Source of the DNA: Neospora caninum Liverpool | Lineage: Eukaryota > Apicomplexa > Conoidasida > Eucoccidiorida > Sarcocystidae | Length of the DNA: 64,000 nucleotides | Direction of reading: 5' to 3' | NCBI RefSeq assembly: GCF_000208865.1 | Contig: NC_018385.1 | Coordinates: 1,966,724 to 2,030,723 of the forward strand | The notes under the pieces: model-generated | Told to the model about the DNA's origin: nothing | Seen by the model: only the letters and a program-made list of their open reading frames with translations | Database searches by the model: none | Made by a program: the position numbers and the translations under genes | Part shown: positions 46,511-58,900 of the stretch, piece after piece | How the letters are laid out: each line of letters opens with the position of its first letter | Numbering within the stretch: position 1 is the stretch's first letter

Positions 46511-47930
46511 GGACTCCAAATTCTCCTTCAGCGAAGATTTTCTGTTGTTACGATATCCGTTGCACAAATCTGCACCGGAGCACATGAATGGCCATGATTG
46601 TCCTCTTCCATGTACCTGCCCTTGCCTTTTGTAGATTACGATGATTCAGTGCTTCACCGGGGCTACTTGACGCTGTGGGGATATTTTACAACTGTGACCA
46701 GCGTCTGAGACATTCTGGCCCCAGCTTCTCAAAGATCACTCCATTATCCGAACAAATGGCAACGCTCGATTGCACGCAGAGAATCAGTGAGACCCTAAGG
46801 CCGTTTATAAACTAGATGTGGCGTACACATGATGATGCGTGACAACTGCATCGAATAGTCGTAGTGTACTGCTGTCACTGTTACACATTGGAGGTACTGC
46901 ACACACTAATCTTGAGGCCTTCCGTGCAGACCCAGAAAGAGGTGCGCAACTGGCCTGAACAGATGTTTACCAGCCTGATCAGAAAAGCAAGCATTAAATG
47001 TATATGCCGACTACGCGTGACTGCCACATGATGCATAAACTTAATGTGGACGAACACACTATGGGGGGAGACACCCTGGTCGCTTCAGTCGACTGCAGCA
47101 GCGACAACACCGTGCTGGGATCCATAACACTCTCTGATCACGAATCACTCACCACCCGAATAAAAAGTGCCAACTCGATCACCTTTATACAAAAAACGTA
47201 GAGACGGATCAGCAACATGGCATTTCGTCGAGAGCTGACTAGTAGGCGGACGTCATCGCCCGCTTGCACAGCTTTCGCGCCGTCCGCATCAATAGACAAG
47301 GATTGAACATAGGCAGGGTGACCCATTATTGTAAATTGTCGCATTCAGTCCATGTAGCCCCAAGCGGCTTAACATTTCGACGTGGACCGTTCTAAGGCGT
47401 GAAGTCATGTTACGCAACTATCCGGTAGGTCACCTGCGTCATTTTCCAAGACAACCAGGTATTTAGTGTATGCGGGCGTCATTTGTTTTGTCGCAAGGTG
47501 TACACAATAGTAAAAGCCAGAGCGAGACATGGACTGATTTTTCTCGTTGAAACCAGCATTCTATGTGGGCAAAACTACGGAGGAAGGCGAAGTGTAAGGA
47601 TGCACAATTGAAATTGTTCAAGAGAACGTTACGGCTAGAAGCAAAAGGTTAAATACACACTGCGCCGCAAAAAGCGGAGAGACAGCCAGAGTTGCACGCT
47701 GCGGACAGGTAAAGGCATGTGTGGAACACAACAGCCGGCCCCAAAGTGTAGAGCTACCAGTCGGGTGCCAGAACACGGGATTGTGCGATGTCGATTCTCC
47801 GGGTAAGCCGATAACGGCTGCAACTAGCAAACCTAGGTCAAACGCCATGGTGGGAAGCTCGTCAGTTGAAAAGTTTGCCAGCACGGCAATACGATGCATG
47901 ACCAAGGATTACTTCGTGAAGGGGTAATCG
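46511..47930. other. Intergenic, no gene assigned
   Basis: Moderate GC, with only short ORFs. A minus-strand frame with an ATG at about 47848 starts MAFDLGLLVAAVIGLPGEST and looks like a signal peptide, but it stays short (about 76 residues) and has no recognisable continuation. Confidence 0.4.
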
Positions 47931-47941
47931 ATGTTTGGGTG

Positions 47942-48180
47942 CCCTGGATGCATAGTTAGGATGCATATCCAGGGGGCGGGCGCATGTAGCAGCCAACGAA
48001 AAAACAAAACCACTAAGCAAAGACGGCGTATGCCGTCATTCCCGTACGAGAGACCCATGGTGTAACCATGACAAATGGGGGGAAGCCCATTTAGACCAAG
48101 AATCGGCTCCACGTCGTTCAGGGGCGGAGGATGACAAGATGAACTCAAATCTTCATTGACCCCTCGTTACTAACGAGGGG
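47942..48180. promoter_or_regulatory. Cluster of five hairpin-forming inverted repeats 3' of the secreted-protein gene
   Basis: Five inverted repeats occur within 240 bp. Arms: CCCTGGAT/ATCCAGGG (47942-47974); GACGGC/GCCGTC (48022-48037); CATGGT/ACCATG (48056-48070); AAATGGG/CCCATTT (48073-48092); CCCCTCGTTA/TAACGAGGGG with a 1-nt centre (48160-48180). All lie 156-394 bp past the stop of the minus-strand secreted-protein gene, so they may form a structured 3'UTR or termination region. Confidence 0.5.
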
Positions 48181-48335
48181 GGGCGTGTGGCTACACTTGC
48201 CAACGGCCTCAGATGAATAACACACCATTTCAAGAACGACAGAGCGGACGGGGACATGGCACAGGAAGCTCATCCCTGCCCAGGCAAAGACCCGTCAGAG
48301 GCGTCGACAAGAAAAGCAGCTCCGGGCGAGGCCAC

Positions 48336-49421
48336 TCAGGCGGTCGCGTTCTCGAGGCTGTCCTTTGCTTTCTCGCAGACAGAGGAAATCATCTGCGCGA
48401 GCTTTTCCTGCAGGAGGGGTTTGACTTTGCTGAGCAAGTCCATGAGTACCTTGGAGATATTCTCCTTCACCTTAGAGACAAGGGGCTGTGTGACTTTCTT
48501 GACAGTGCCTGCCACTTGCTTTAGGGCCTTCTTCGCGGATTCCCAGAACTGCTGCTCCACCAGCGAAAGGGCCTTCTCGGCATCATGAGGAGCAATGTCT
48601 GTCACGCGGGTGTTGGAGATCTGTGCGAACCCGACTTCGGATTCCAGCTCTTCCTCGTCGGCGTTTTGCTGGAAGGTCGCGACCTCGTTCACGATATCAG
48701 TGCAGACGTTGCTGACGGTAGGTTTCACGGCAGCGAGCAGCTCCTTTCCAAAGCCGCTCATAGTTTGCTTAAGGACGCTGCTGAAGTCAGCCTCAACGCC
48801 CAGCTCCTCCATCACTGCAAAAAACAGAATAGTTAGGGGAGCACGTCGTTGAAGTGCGACGTTCGGAGAGGCCGGTCGCTGTCCCATGACATTCCCCCAA
48901 AGAGCCTAGTGTCCTGGTCTGGCGTGGGAGGAATTTTGTCTAGCTGGCCTGTGGCAGCGTGGATAGATCCGGCTAACCGGGAGGTGCAAGGATACCAGTC
49001 CCAAGTTTAAAATTGGTGATGGAATGGAACTTACATTGGGCCGTAGCCAGCTGTGAGAGTCTGTCTTGCATCTGAACCTGGAGCATCGAGACCTGAGCCT
49101 CGGTGGCCATAGCAAGACCTTGGTTGCTGCCGGCAGGCTGAACCGCTGCACACACGCAAACCAGAGGACAAACGACTCGTAGTTAAGGCGTAAACTACAA
49201 ACGATATGCACTCCCAGGACGAAATTTGTTGTTTCGGGAAATCTTTTCGTCGGCTTTTTACGGGAGCCTTCACTGTCATGCACACACTAGCCCGAGGGAC
49301 AGGGTAGCGCGTCTTGGTGCGGTGGAGCGACCTCGGGTCCCGTTGTCGAGCCCAGATACTTACCAGCCGCGGTGCCGAGGGAGCCGAGAACGGCAACGAG
49401 GGAGAGGATCTTGGGCGCCAT
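48336..49421 (-). CDS. Small secreted alpha-helical protein, unrecognised
   Basis: Three exons: 49421-49364, 49145-49035, 48814-48336; junctions are GT-AG and phase 1/phase 1, totalling 648 nt (215 residues plus stop). The start at 49421 has a good context (CCAACAATGG) and gives a classic signal peptide, MAPKILSLVAVLGSLGTAAG, ending in small residues. An upstream in-frame ATG at 49481 would add 20 residues and bury the signal. The mature part of about 195 residues is almost all predicted helix: MLQVQMQDRLSQLA, ELLAAVKPTVSNVCTDIVNE, an acidic patch (ADEEELESE), then Lys/Leu-rich repeats such as KKALKQVAGTVKKV and VLMDLLSKVKPLLQEKLAQM. It has two cysteines and no transmembrane segment. Size, signal peptide and amphipathic helices resemble dense-granule proteins of coccidia, but I do not recognise this one and assign no function. 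Confidence 0.8.
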
Positions 49422-50718
49422 TGTTGGAAATAGGGTTGAAAAGGAAAGACTGAGTTTTGCAATAAACGCGACGGGAGACATTGAAAGAGCAGAAAAATGG
49501 AAGTGACGGATTCCTTAAGGGAGTGAGACTCGAAGTGCTCCCCTATCGATCGCTCCTCGACAGAGGTGTCGCGAGCGGGGGGTGGTTGGTCTGTGTCGAT
49601 GCAGAGGGGCACGACATGTCCAGGTGTGAGTTAGCTAACCGCCCAGCTCTGTTTGTAGGTAGTGTATTGCTCTCCCGCCCCGTGACCGGCTTGACCGATG
49701 CTATCGAGCGCAGCAAACATGTTACACCGGTTGTGAAAATCGATCCATGCAGCTAGCGGAGGAGATAATTGGACAGACGTGCACCTCTAGGTGCACCCGT
49801 CTTACCGATGGACAGACTGTTGCCTGTGGCTGATTTCTAAAATTCAATTCTACCAGGGGTCGCGCCTACCACAAAAACTGCGCACGAGCTGCCCAATTAC
49901 TTGAATGCACAACGGCGGATCTCTACACCCTGCTGTGTGTGTCACGGCGGAAAAGCGGCGTTGTCCATGTTCCCTGTACACGGGCTGTCCAGTTTCAGAG
50001 AAGACAGGGCAGCCCACCGCGCTGAGCAAAACGTTCCACTCCGATGTCGCACGTTTTCCGGAACAGCACTTTTGCCAAGAGCCGGGAATAACAAGACATT
50101 GATGGTTTCGCAGGTGTCTCTCTGTCTTCGATCAAGGGGCCAACCGGTTGGAGAATGCCTGAAGTGTTGCTGGAGATCACGAGGGGACAGAGACCCAGCA
50201 AGAGCGCCGGGAACGTTTTACTGTGTCCGTTTCTCCGCCTCTCCGCCCCTTTCCCGGAAGGGATCTATTGTACGTGCCCAACCCCCACGGCTTCTTCGGG
50301 TTTCTTCCCGGGCGCTTGTACGAGTCGGACAGAATCATACCGGTAGCGAACGGCTCTGTAGCTCATCGACGCGTTCCGCCTTTCTGCGATTCCAGTTGTC
50401 ATGGATGTCAACACGAAAATGACCATGCTTTTCAGAGCCCCGTACTAGTCCGAACGAACCAGCTTCACGCCTCAACAGACCACGCCCGCTTTGCTCCTGC
50501 CAATATCGCATAATTAACAAATTCCTGTTCACCAGAAACCGTGGGTCCTCATTCTGGAGACGCTATGACTTGCAGCGTTTTGGAGATTCACTCACTCAGC
50601 TCGGTCCAGTCAGGTCGAATGCTGTGACAGCGAACACTTAGGGATCGGAATGCGTGAGCCGAACTTCTGCAGTAGAAGCGGTGGAACCACACCCTGTTTG
50701 TACAGGTTGCTCTAAGGA
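49422..50718. other. Intergenic: 5' flank of the secreted-protein gene
   Basis: Presumed 5'UTR and promoter of the secreted-protein gene. I looked for the WGAGACG element of Toxoplasma secretory-gene promoters and found only near matches (TGAGACT at about 49523, GGAGACG at about 50558). The clearest site is the palindrome at 49779-49796. No ORF is supported. Confidence 0.45.
49779..49796. promoter_or_regulatory. 18-bp palindrome with two GTGCAC sites upstream of the secreted-protein gene
   Basis: GTGCACCT-CT-AGGTGCAC is a perfect 8-bp inverted repeat, extended by AGAC on the left and GTCT on the right with a 2-nt offset. It lies 358 bp upstream of the ATG. GTGCAC is an ApiAP2-type recognition core, and a two-fold arrangement suits a dimeric factor. 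Confidence 0.4.
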
Positions 50719-50719
50719 T

Positions 50720-51695
50720 ATACCTTTTGTGCAATTCGCCATCCCAACAGAGCGGTGCTGCAACCATTCTTCTGTAGGGAGGTGTCCCCATCACAACAAC
50801 ACAGTATTGCTATAACCAGTCTCCTGTAGGGATACGTTCACATCACGACAACACAGTGTTGCTGTGACCAATCTCCTGTGTGGAAGCTCGCTTGTTCAGA
50901 TAGGGCGGTGCTCTGACCGTTCGCCTTTTGTGCAGTTCGCCATCCCAACAGAGCGGTGCTGCAACCATTCTTCTGTAGGGAGGTGTTCCCATCACAACAA
51001 CACAGTATTGCTATAACCATTCTCCTGTAGGGATACGTTCACATCACGACAACACAGTGTTGCTGTGACCAATCTCCTCTGTGGAAGCTCGCTTGTTCAG
51101 ATAGGGCGGTGCTCTGATCGTTCGCCTTTTGTGCAGTTCGCCATCCCAACAGAGCGGTGCTGCAACCATTCTTCTGTAGGGAGGTGTTCCCATCACAACA
51201 ACACAGTATTGCTATAACCATTCTCCTGTAGGGATACGTTCACATCACGACAACACAGTGTTGCTGTGACCAATCTCCTCTGTGGAAGCTCGCTTGTTCA
51301 GATAGGGCGGTGCTCTGACCGTTCGCCTTTTGTGCAGTTCGCCATCCCAACAGAGCGGTGCTGCAACCATTCTTCTGTAGGGAGGTGTTCCCATCACAAC
51401 AACACAGTATTGCTATAACCATTCTCCTGTAGGGATACGTTCACATCACGACAACACAGTGTTGCTGTGACCAATCTCCTGTGTGGAAGCTCGCTTGTTC
51501 AGATAGGGCGGTGCTCTGACCGTTCGCCTTTTGTGCAGTTCGCCATCCCAACAGAGCGGTGCTGCAACCATTCTTCTGTAGGGAGGTGTTCCCATCACAA
51601 CAACACAGTATTGCTATAACCATTCTCCTGTAGGGAGGTGTTCCCATCACGACAACACCGTGTAGCTGTAATTATTGTGCTGTACGGAGGTTCGC
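50720..51695. repeat. 201-bp higher-order tandem satellite, about 4.6 units
   Basis: Near-identical 201-bp units repeat from about 50720 to 51655, degenerating by 51695. Each unit is itself four related monomers of 52, 52, 49 and 48 bp (sum 201). Each monomer runs from a TTCTCCTGTAGGG-like start to a GGTGCTGCAACCA or GTGTTGCTGTGACCA-like end. Corresponding monomers in successive units differ by only a few bases, while monomers within a unit differ widely. 201 is divisible by three, so a 60-residue minus-strand frame recurs in every unit, always ended by the same TGA. I regard it as noncoding. Confidence 0.93.
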
Positions 51696-52954
51696 TGACC
51701 ACATTGCGTAGAGCGTCTAAGACCCGGTATCTGCAAGTCTAATCCGAAGCACAGTTAGTGAGGTTGCTCATTGCAAGTCAGCGAAGCGTTGGAGCCTGAT
51801 AGTGCGGCGGAAGCAGGGGACAAGACAGGCACCTTGCTGGCGTGTTCGAAGGAAAGGATCTCTAGAGACAATGGAAGAAATATGTTGTCATGCCTGGGAG
51901 TTACTACTGCCTACAACTTGCCTTGAGGACCATCAGGGTGTCGCCTCGGGGGGGCTCGAAATCGAAACGCAATTTTTACGCCATTTCTGTAGTGCTAAAG
52001 TTTGCCGTTGTGGTTAAACGAAGGCTACTCGTTTTTTAGGCAGAGCATTTCCTGCAGGAGGATTCATGGAGCAGCCCTTTCGCCTGTCCCACTAGCACAG
52101 TTCCCGGATAACTCAAATCTATTACCGTTTTCTCGATGATCGTTTACGAAGACAACTTGGCACTCTGCCGACTACAATGGCTATTTTTCGAATCGTTTTG
52201 GCGGGCACAGTAGTTAGAAGCCTGGTCAAGATAAACCGCATGGTTAGCTTTCACCCCGCTCCTTCGTAGAGCGCGTCAGCAAACTGGCTTCTGATAGATG
52301 GCTTCACTCAGCTGCAGCTGCATACGATCGGCCGCAGTCCACTCCGACTCTGTGAAATGAACTTTCGATGCCAATGCTGCTTACAGACTCAGAGCGTGTT
52401 CTTACGTTTGATATTAGCCGACTCGAACGTCCTTGTTTCCATTGAGGGCCTTTACCCCCGACTTCGAAGGGTTGAATTAAGCTTGCCTGCACGATCCGCC
52501 GCGGTGTGTGTTCTAGTATGGAATGCAGATATGCGGCCACTCGATGACTACGTGAGCGTTTGGCAGCATCTGTGGCTGAAGGAGACGCCCTGCGGCTCGA
52601 TTGCTTTTCTCCCCTAATAGCGGATCCGTTCGAAAATAGGTATGACCGAACGCCTTCTTGATGTTGCTGGTTTCACTACCGTGCACCTCAAATGTCTGTT
52701 ACTCATGGTGGCCCACTATACAGACAGGGAAAGACTGTTGAAAATTGGCGCCGTGTGGCACACGACTACAGTGCCAAGAGCATCTTCGCGTTTGACGGGT
52801 CCGCATTCACTCTTCTACGATAAATGAGAATTCTGCGTATATTCTAGATGATTTCAGTACGGCCTATGACCATTCTCTGTTCTCTTGTTTGTCTAGAAAT
52901 TATCCGTACACTGCGGAAGAACGCTCGGAGCAAAACGAAAAAAACCCGACTCTA
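51696..52954. other. Intergenic: 3' flank of the UBR ligase gene
   Basis: Between the satellite and the UBR stop codon. The right part is presumably the UBR 3'UTR. Short plus-strand frames (for example 52357-52617) have no recognisable motif. Confidence 0.45.
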
Positions 52955-55900
52955 TCATGGCCAGCGCACTGTCATCGCGTCACTCAAAGAGAAAGGCCGG
53001 ATATACGAGCGACTGACGAACGGGAGCAGGCGGCCATTCATAAGCAACCATGACAACTGACGAGCACAGGCTTCGTGCAAAGTCAGCCTCCCAAGGCCTC
53101 GCCGGAAACGAGCGTCCGATTCGCCCCCGTCGTCTACGTAGACACTCTCGAGAGGGAACCACGAACTGCCGTCCACGGCGAACAGCTGAAAAACCGACAC
53201 AAAAGAGGGGAACAAAGACCAAAGACTGACGCCCAATAGAGACCACCGCATTCCACGTCTGTGTTGTACAACCAATAAGCGAGTAACAGCCCATGTACGA
53301 CACCATCCCGTCATTCTCTGGAGGCACAAAACCCATGACATCCGATCTACTCTTGTACACTCTTCCCAGATATCCTCCTTGCTGCGCGGCAAGACACCAG
53401 CGTACGATGAATAGATAACTAGATAACTAAATATATGTGCGGTTGCATATGCAAATCGACATGATTAACGGGTCCTCGAAATGAAGAATGAACGACTTGC
53501 ATACTGGATATATGATTGCACGTGCGCTTAGATACCCCTAGTACATTTACCCCCCTAAGGCACCAGAACCAAAATATATAGATGCATCATCATATATATA
53601 TATATATATATATATACCTATAGGGGCACGCTTTCAAAACCAACGAACACGAATTGAAGTAGCCACACGAAATTGTAGATGTGGACTCGATGTCTTTGCC
53701 TCTGTGCTCTCGAGTGAAGCAGGTTTGTTCGAAAGCTTACCATCGACTGTTCAACAAGAAGAAATAGACCCGAGCCGCCGCCACAGGTGTGCGCGTGTAG
53801 CATGCATTCCCCCCACGCTGCGTCTCGCGTGCTGCCTTCCTCCTTGCAGCACGACGAGCCGACGCACACCACGGCGCCGCACTGCAAAAGACAACCAGGA
53901 AATCCCAAGCGTGCATATAGATGACCGCAAGCTTATCGACGGCTGCGGGAACAGTGGTCTGACCGTTCCCAAGCTGATGTATACGCATGTATGCGGTAGC
54001 TTGTCCTGTGTTGCCTGGTCTTGACTGGTTCTTCTGTTTAAGACTGTTTGCTGCCTGCAGATAGCCCGCCTCTCCGTTAACTCTGTCTCTCCTCGACTGT
54101 TAGCACCTTTCCCTCCCTGCTCCCTGGCTCAGATTCCCCTTCGTTTCCACAGTCCGCTTACCACGAGACACAGGGCCTTGTGCTCGGGACAATCTCCACA
54201 GTGGGGGCACTTGCGCAGCAGCGTTTGACGCAGAAGATCGAGGAAATCTTTAGGCAAATGAAGAGGAACAAGTTCGAGATTGTCAGTTCCCGGCGGACTG
54301 AGGTCGATGCGGCGCTCCGTAGCTGCGGCCACCCCCTCGACGACTACGGGACTGAACATGAGGCGGCAGATCGTCGACAGAATAGTCTCCTTCGGAACGA
54401 AAGAGAAGGAACAAGTGCGAGGAGTCGGCGATGAAAACGAGAGGCGTGACGGACCCTCCGCATAACGCAGGGTGGCGCTTTCCGAGGTTGCCTTAGGAAT
54501 GGACGCGCAGTCAACAGGGGATTTCCCCAGCGTTTCGTCCCCGTTCTCTTGTGTACCGGAGAGATCTGTTGAGCTCGTTTTCCGTTTCCGCTCCTCTCCG
54601 CTGCGCCTCTTCTCCCCTCTCCTCGTCTTTGAGTCTCGCCCTCCTGGGCTGACACGCGCCTCTGCCGTGCTTTGCTTCTTCCTTGCCGCGCGCCCCTCCG
54701 CCTCTGTCGCTTCTCCGGCAGCTCTGTGGTCTGGCTGCTCTTCAAAGTGAAGTGGAAGGTGGAGAATCTGAAGAAGAAGACGAAGTTGCGGCTCCCCTGG
54801 AGGGTCACGCAGAGACGCGCGAAGGCGAGACAGAAGAGAGGCATCGAGGCGCCAGACAGCGGAAATGAGCCACACTGCGAAGCGTAGAAAACTGGCCATC
54901 GCTTCGACAAACCGCTCCTCGAACCGCCTCCAGAGGACCTGGACATATTCTCGAACTTCTGCTTCGGGGGCGGTAAAGCAGGTCCAACACAGACCCGGAG
55001 GATACAGTTGGGACTCCTCTGAGGAAGACCAAGGAGTCGCGAAACCCCCACCGTCACCGCCCTCTCTTCCACAAGGCTTCTCGGATTTCCCACTCTCGCT
55101 GCCTTCCTCACTCGCTCCACAGCCACGTCGCCGGTGCGGCTGAACACGACGCACAGACCCTATCCTCGCTGCGTCTTCGAATTCCCACCTCTCCTCCCTC
55201 CCCTCGTCTTCCATCGGGGCCTTCTCCCCTGCTGCAAAGCCTTCGCCCTCCGTCAGTCCGTCAACACTCATCCTGCGTCGGTCGTCCTCACTCTCTGCGT
55301 CGATGCTCCCGCGTCCACTGAAGTGGTCTCCACGCTTGCTTGTGTAAAAACCATCTGGTGTCTCGCTCGACCTTTCCTTTGGAGCACAGAACGTTTCTTT
55401 GCACTCTGAAGAGGCGAGGGAAGGACCATACCGAAGACAGCCGCGACGCATGAGTTGCCACGTCAGTGCTTCGAAGAGCTGCGGCAGACCCTCCGCGTGT
55501 GCCTGTAGCCAGGAAGCTAAGAGAGATGAAGAGTGCCCTGTCTGTTCCACTTTTCCAGCCCGCTTGCCTCTCCTCTCACCGACGCCCGACATGTCCGTCG
55601 CGTTCGCTTCTTGTTCCTGTTCCGCGTTGAGCAGCAGACCCTCTTGGCCGCGTTTCCGCTTCACATTCACAACTCCGCTTCTCCCGAGCGCGGCGGCCTC
55701 GCCTTCTTTCTTCCTGGCACGTGTCTCCTCCCCTTCCCGTCTCTTCCTCTGCCCGCAGCTTGCCCCTGCGTCGCCGGTCTCCTCCCGCGCCTCCTCGTCG
55801 CTTCTGGAAACGGTCCATCTTTTTCTCGCGCTTTCGGTTTCGTCGCCGGCAGCTTGCGTCTCTCCACCCCTAGACGCCCTGCGCGTCGCGACAGCACCTT

Positions 55901-58900
55901 GGCGCTTCAACAGGGACAGCAGCGAAGGCTTTTGAGGCAATTTCCCCGCCAGCAGCTTCCAGAAGATTTCCCGCGTTTCGCCTTCGCCGAGGAGGCGGTC
56001 GAGCCGATGGAGACGATCTGGACCGGCGTACGCGGTTCCCGATGCCCCCAACAGAGGCGTCGCGTTGACCTCTTTGTTCTGGTCAGCCTTGAACGCCACC
56101 CCATTGGCCAGAGCACGGTAGATGGGGCTGACGGCTGACAGCGGCGCCGGCGTGGCAGGCACAGAAGGTCGGGGAACTGCGTTCGAAAACGCGACGTCTG
56201 CAGAACCGGAGGCAGGCCCCCTCTCTCCCTCGTTCCCGGGCGAAAAGTGCGCAGTGTCTCCGGGCATTTTCTCCTCGGAAACAACCAGAAGCGCCGAGAC
56301 ATCCGCCCCCCGGCGACAGGCCCGATAGAGCCACTGGACGCCCTCCTTGCTGCAGTCCGGCGCACATCTCGAGAGGTAGCGGGAAGAAAAGGAGAGGTTC
56401 TCCTTCTCAGCGTCCGTCAAGGCCACAGGCGGAAACATCGAAGGGAGAGGGACCGCGGCAAAGTGTCCAGACACTGCAGAGACCGCAGAAGGAACACCAG
56501 ACGGAGCGAACGGGGAGAGCGCCGACGCGCGAGGAAACGGTTCTTGAACGCGCTCCGTTCCTGGAGTCGGAGCTTCCCGATCGCCCCGCAGCGTTTGTCG
56601 AAGCTGCGAAAGACTTTCGAGATATGAGAAGCCATACCAAGAGAGACTCTCGCCCAGAGTCCCCGGGAGGTCACCACTCGCCTCCCACGGCTGCAGCCAG
56701 TCTCTCCAGAAGGCCGCAAAGGCGTTCCGATGGACTGGATGCTCAATGGGAAACCGCAAGCTGTCCTCCGCAGACCCAGCAGCGGAAGCCGGCGAAGGCG
56801 AGGGGAATCGCGATGCGAAGACGGCGCCTGCTTCGTCGACAAGGATGTCGTTCGCAACTTGAAGCGCACGAATGCAAAGGAGCTCGCTCAAGCGCCTTAC
56901 AAGGGACACACACATGGAATTGGGAGAGCAAAGAGAAAGATGAGGAACTGCAGAAGACAGCCGCAGCGAGCGATAGGCACGCTCACAAACACGTTAGGAA
57001 AGTGCCGTGAGTTTGCATACATTTCTACACATCGAAAGTGCATGTGCACGGACTCCCCGGCCGCCCTGGGGTTTGTGCGGGAGAAGCAAACGGCCAAGCG
57101 AAACCACGCAAAACAAGTGAGGGGTTCTGGCAAAAGCCTCTTCCACCAGCACAGTGCCTGGCGTGCCTCACCTTCTGATTTGTTGTGGGGTCTTCAGGAC
57201 GCGCGAGAAAAATGCCTTCAAGAACTCGCCTTTCACGTCGCATGCCCACGGATTGAAGAGAAGCATCTTGCGGTCGAGATCCATTTCCCACACGGGACAC
57301 ACTTCCTCAATCTGCAGGAGTCTCAGCCGTTGTCTCTGCGCTTTGTCCTCTTCAAAGCGCTCGTCGTGTCTCTTCTTCGCCTTCTTGCGGCCAAGCGTCT
57401 CGGAGGTTCCAACCCGCTGAGCCTCGCCCCTCTTCCGCGCCGTCTCCTTTCCTCGTCTGTCGCGGCGCGTCCGCGACTCTCGCGCTGTGTCTCCGCCTCG
57501 TCGCTCTCTACGCGATCTCTGACGCTCTCTCACCGAAGGGGCGGCAGACGCGGAGTCGCGGCTTCCCTCGTCGGTACCGGCTCGCCTCTGTCCCCCTGCT
57601 GCGGCGTCCGTGTCAGCTGCTTCGCCTCGCTCCAGGTCGGTTTCCTGGGGATCCGAGAGAGCGCGTTTCTCTCGCGCTCTCCGCACGCGACGAGAAGCGC
57701 CGGCTCGGCCGCCGAGCTGACCCTTCGCCTCCGTCTCCGATTCGAACGCGGAAGACGCGAAGGACGCGTCGGAAGAAGATCCGTCTCTGGCCGCAGCGCC
57801 GAGACGTCTCCAGACCGTTGGAGCCGGAGGAAGCCAGCGAAGCTCTCGTGTGTTTTCACGTAGCCTGGCGCGGCTATCTTCTTCGAGGTCGAGTCCGCAT
57901 TTGTCTTCGTCTGTCGTGAAAAGAGAAGTCTCAGATTCTTCGCCCTGCAGACCACTCACACTCTCTTCTGCTCGGCCTCGCGCCTCCTCTGTCCCGTTCG
58001 CCTGGTCTTCGCTCTGGTTCTCCCGCTGCCTCGCCCTCTCGCTGTGCCTCTTTGCCCCCGAGGCGGCTTCTCTCTTAGGGGTTTGGCTGGGAGACGCACC
58101 GGCGGCGCCGCGCTCTACGGACTCGTTGCCTGCGCGTGCGGAGGCGAAGAAGGCAGAGAAAAACGACGGAAAGGAAGCGGAGGCAGAAACTGTTGCTCCG
58201 CGGTCAGGCTCCCCACACTTTGACTCGCCGTCTCTCCGGGGCGTTCTGTCTCCCCCGACCGCCGCTGTGGAAGAGGACGACTTGCATGTCCTGTCGCCTC
58301 CTCGCTCGTCGCGGCGTTTCCGCGCCCCTCTGGCCGCCGCGCGCTCTCTCACTCGTCTCCTCGCCTCGGCTTCCTGCTCAGGCGTCAACGCCGCCATTCC
58401 CAGTTCGAGATACGAGCGAGGGAAGCGATTGGCAGCGCTCCAGTAGCCAAAGTGCGTGATGCTGGCTAGCCACGCGAAGCAGCGAGCCGGAAACGCCTAA
58501 AGAAAACAGAGATTGACACAGACGTTCAAGACAGCGATTCAAACAGGAACTGAGAAACAGCGATTCACACGCGGAAACTGGAGAGAGAGATTGAAACAGA
58601 GGTTCGCAACAGAGAGACGATGCAAAATCTCTCTTCTCGACGACGGCACACTCACAGCAGCGGCACATGAGCGGACCGCGGCTAGGGTGTCCATACACAC
58701 ACGGAAGGCCGAAACACGGCTCGGAGCGCAGATTGCCTGGAAGACGCGGATCTTCCCCGTGGTGTGCGGGGCAACTGAGGACACATCGTTTTCGGGTGAC
58801 CGCGAAAAAGAGAGTCAACTTACATCAAGCAAGAAGCAATTGCGAACCATTTGCACCCACGGTTCTCTCTCTTCACAGAACACGACTCCCGAGTCTTCCC

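Noticed and set aside
47618..47905. Minus-strand ORF with a signal-peptide-like start
   Set aside because: Only about 76 residues from its ATG, and the remainder has no recognisable sequence; I could not find a matching downstream exon.
50838..51650. Repeated 60-residue minus-strand ORFs suggesting a small Cys-containing repeat protein
   Set aside because: The frame recurs only because the 201-bp unit is divisible by three; each copy ends at the same stop and none starts in a good context.
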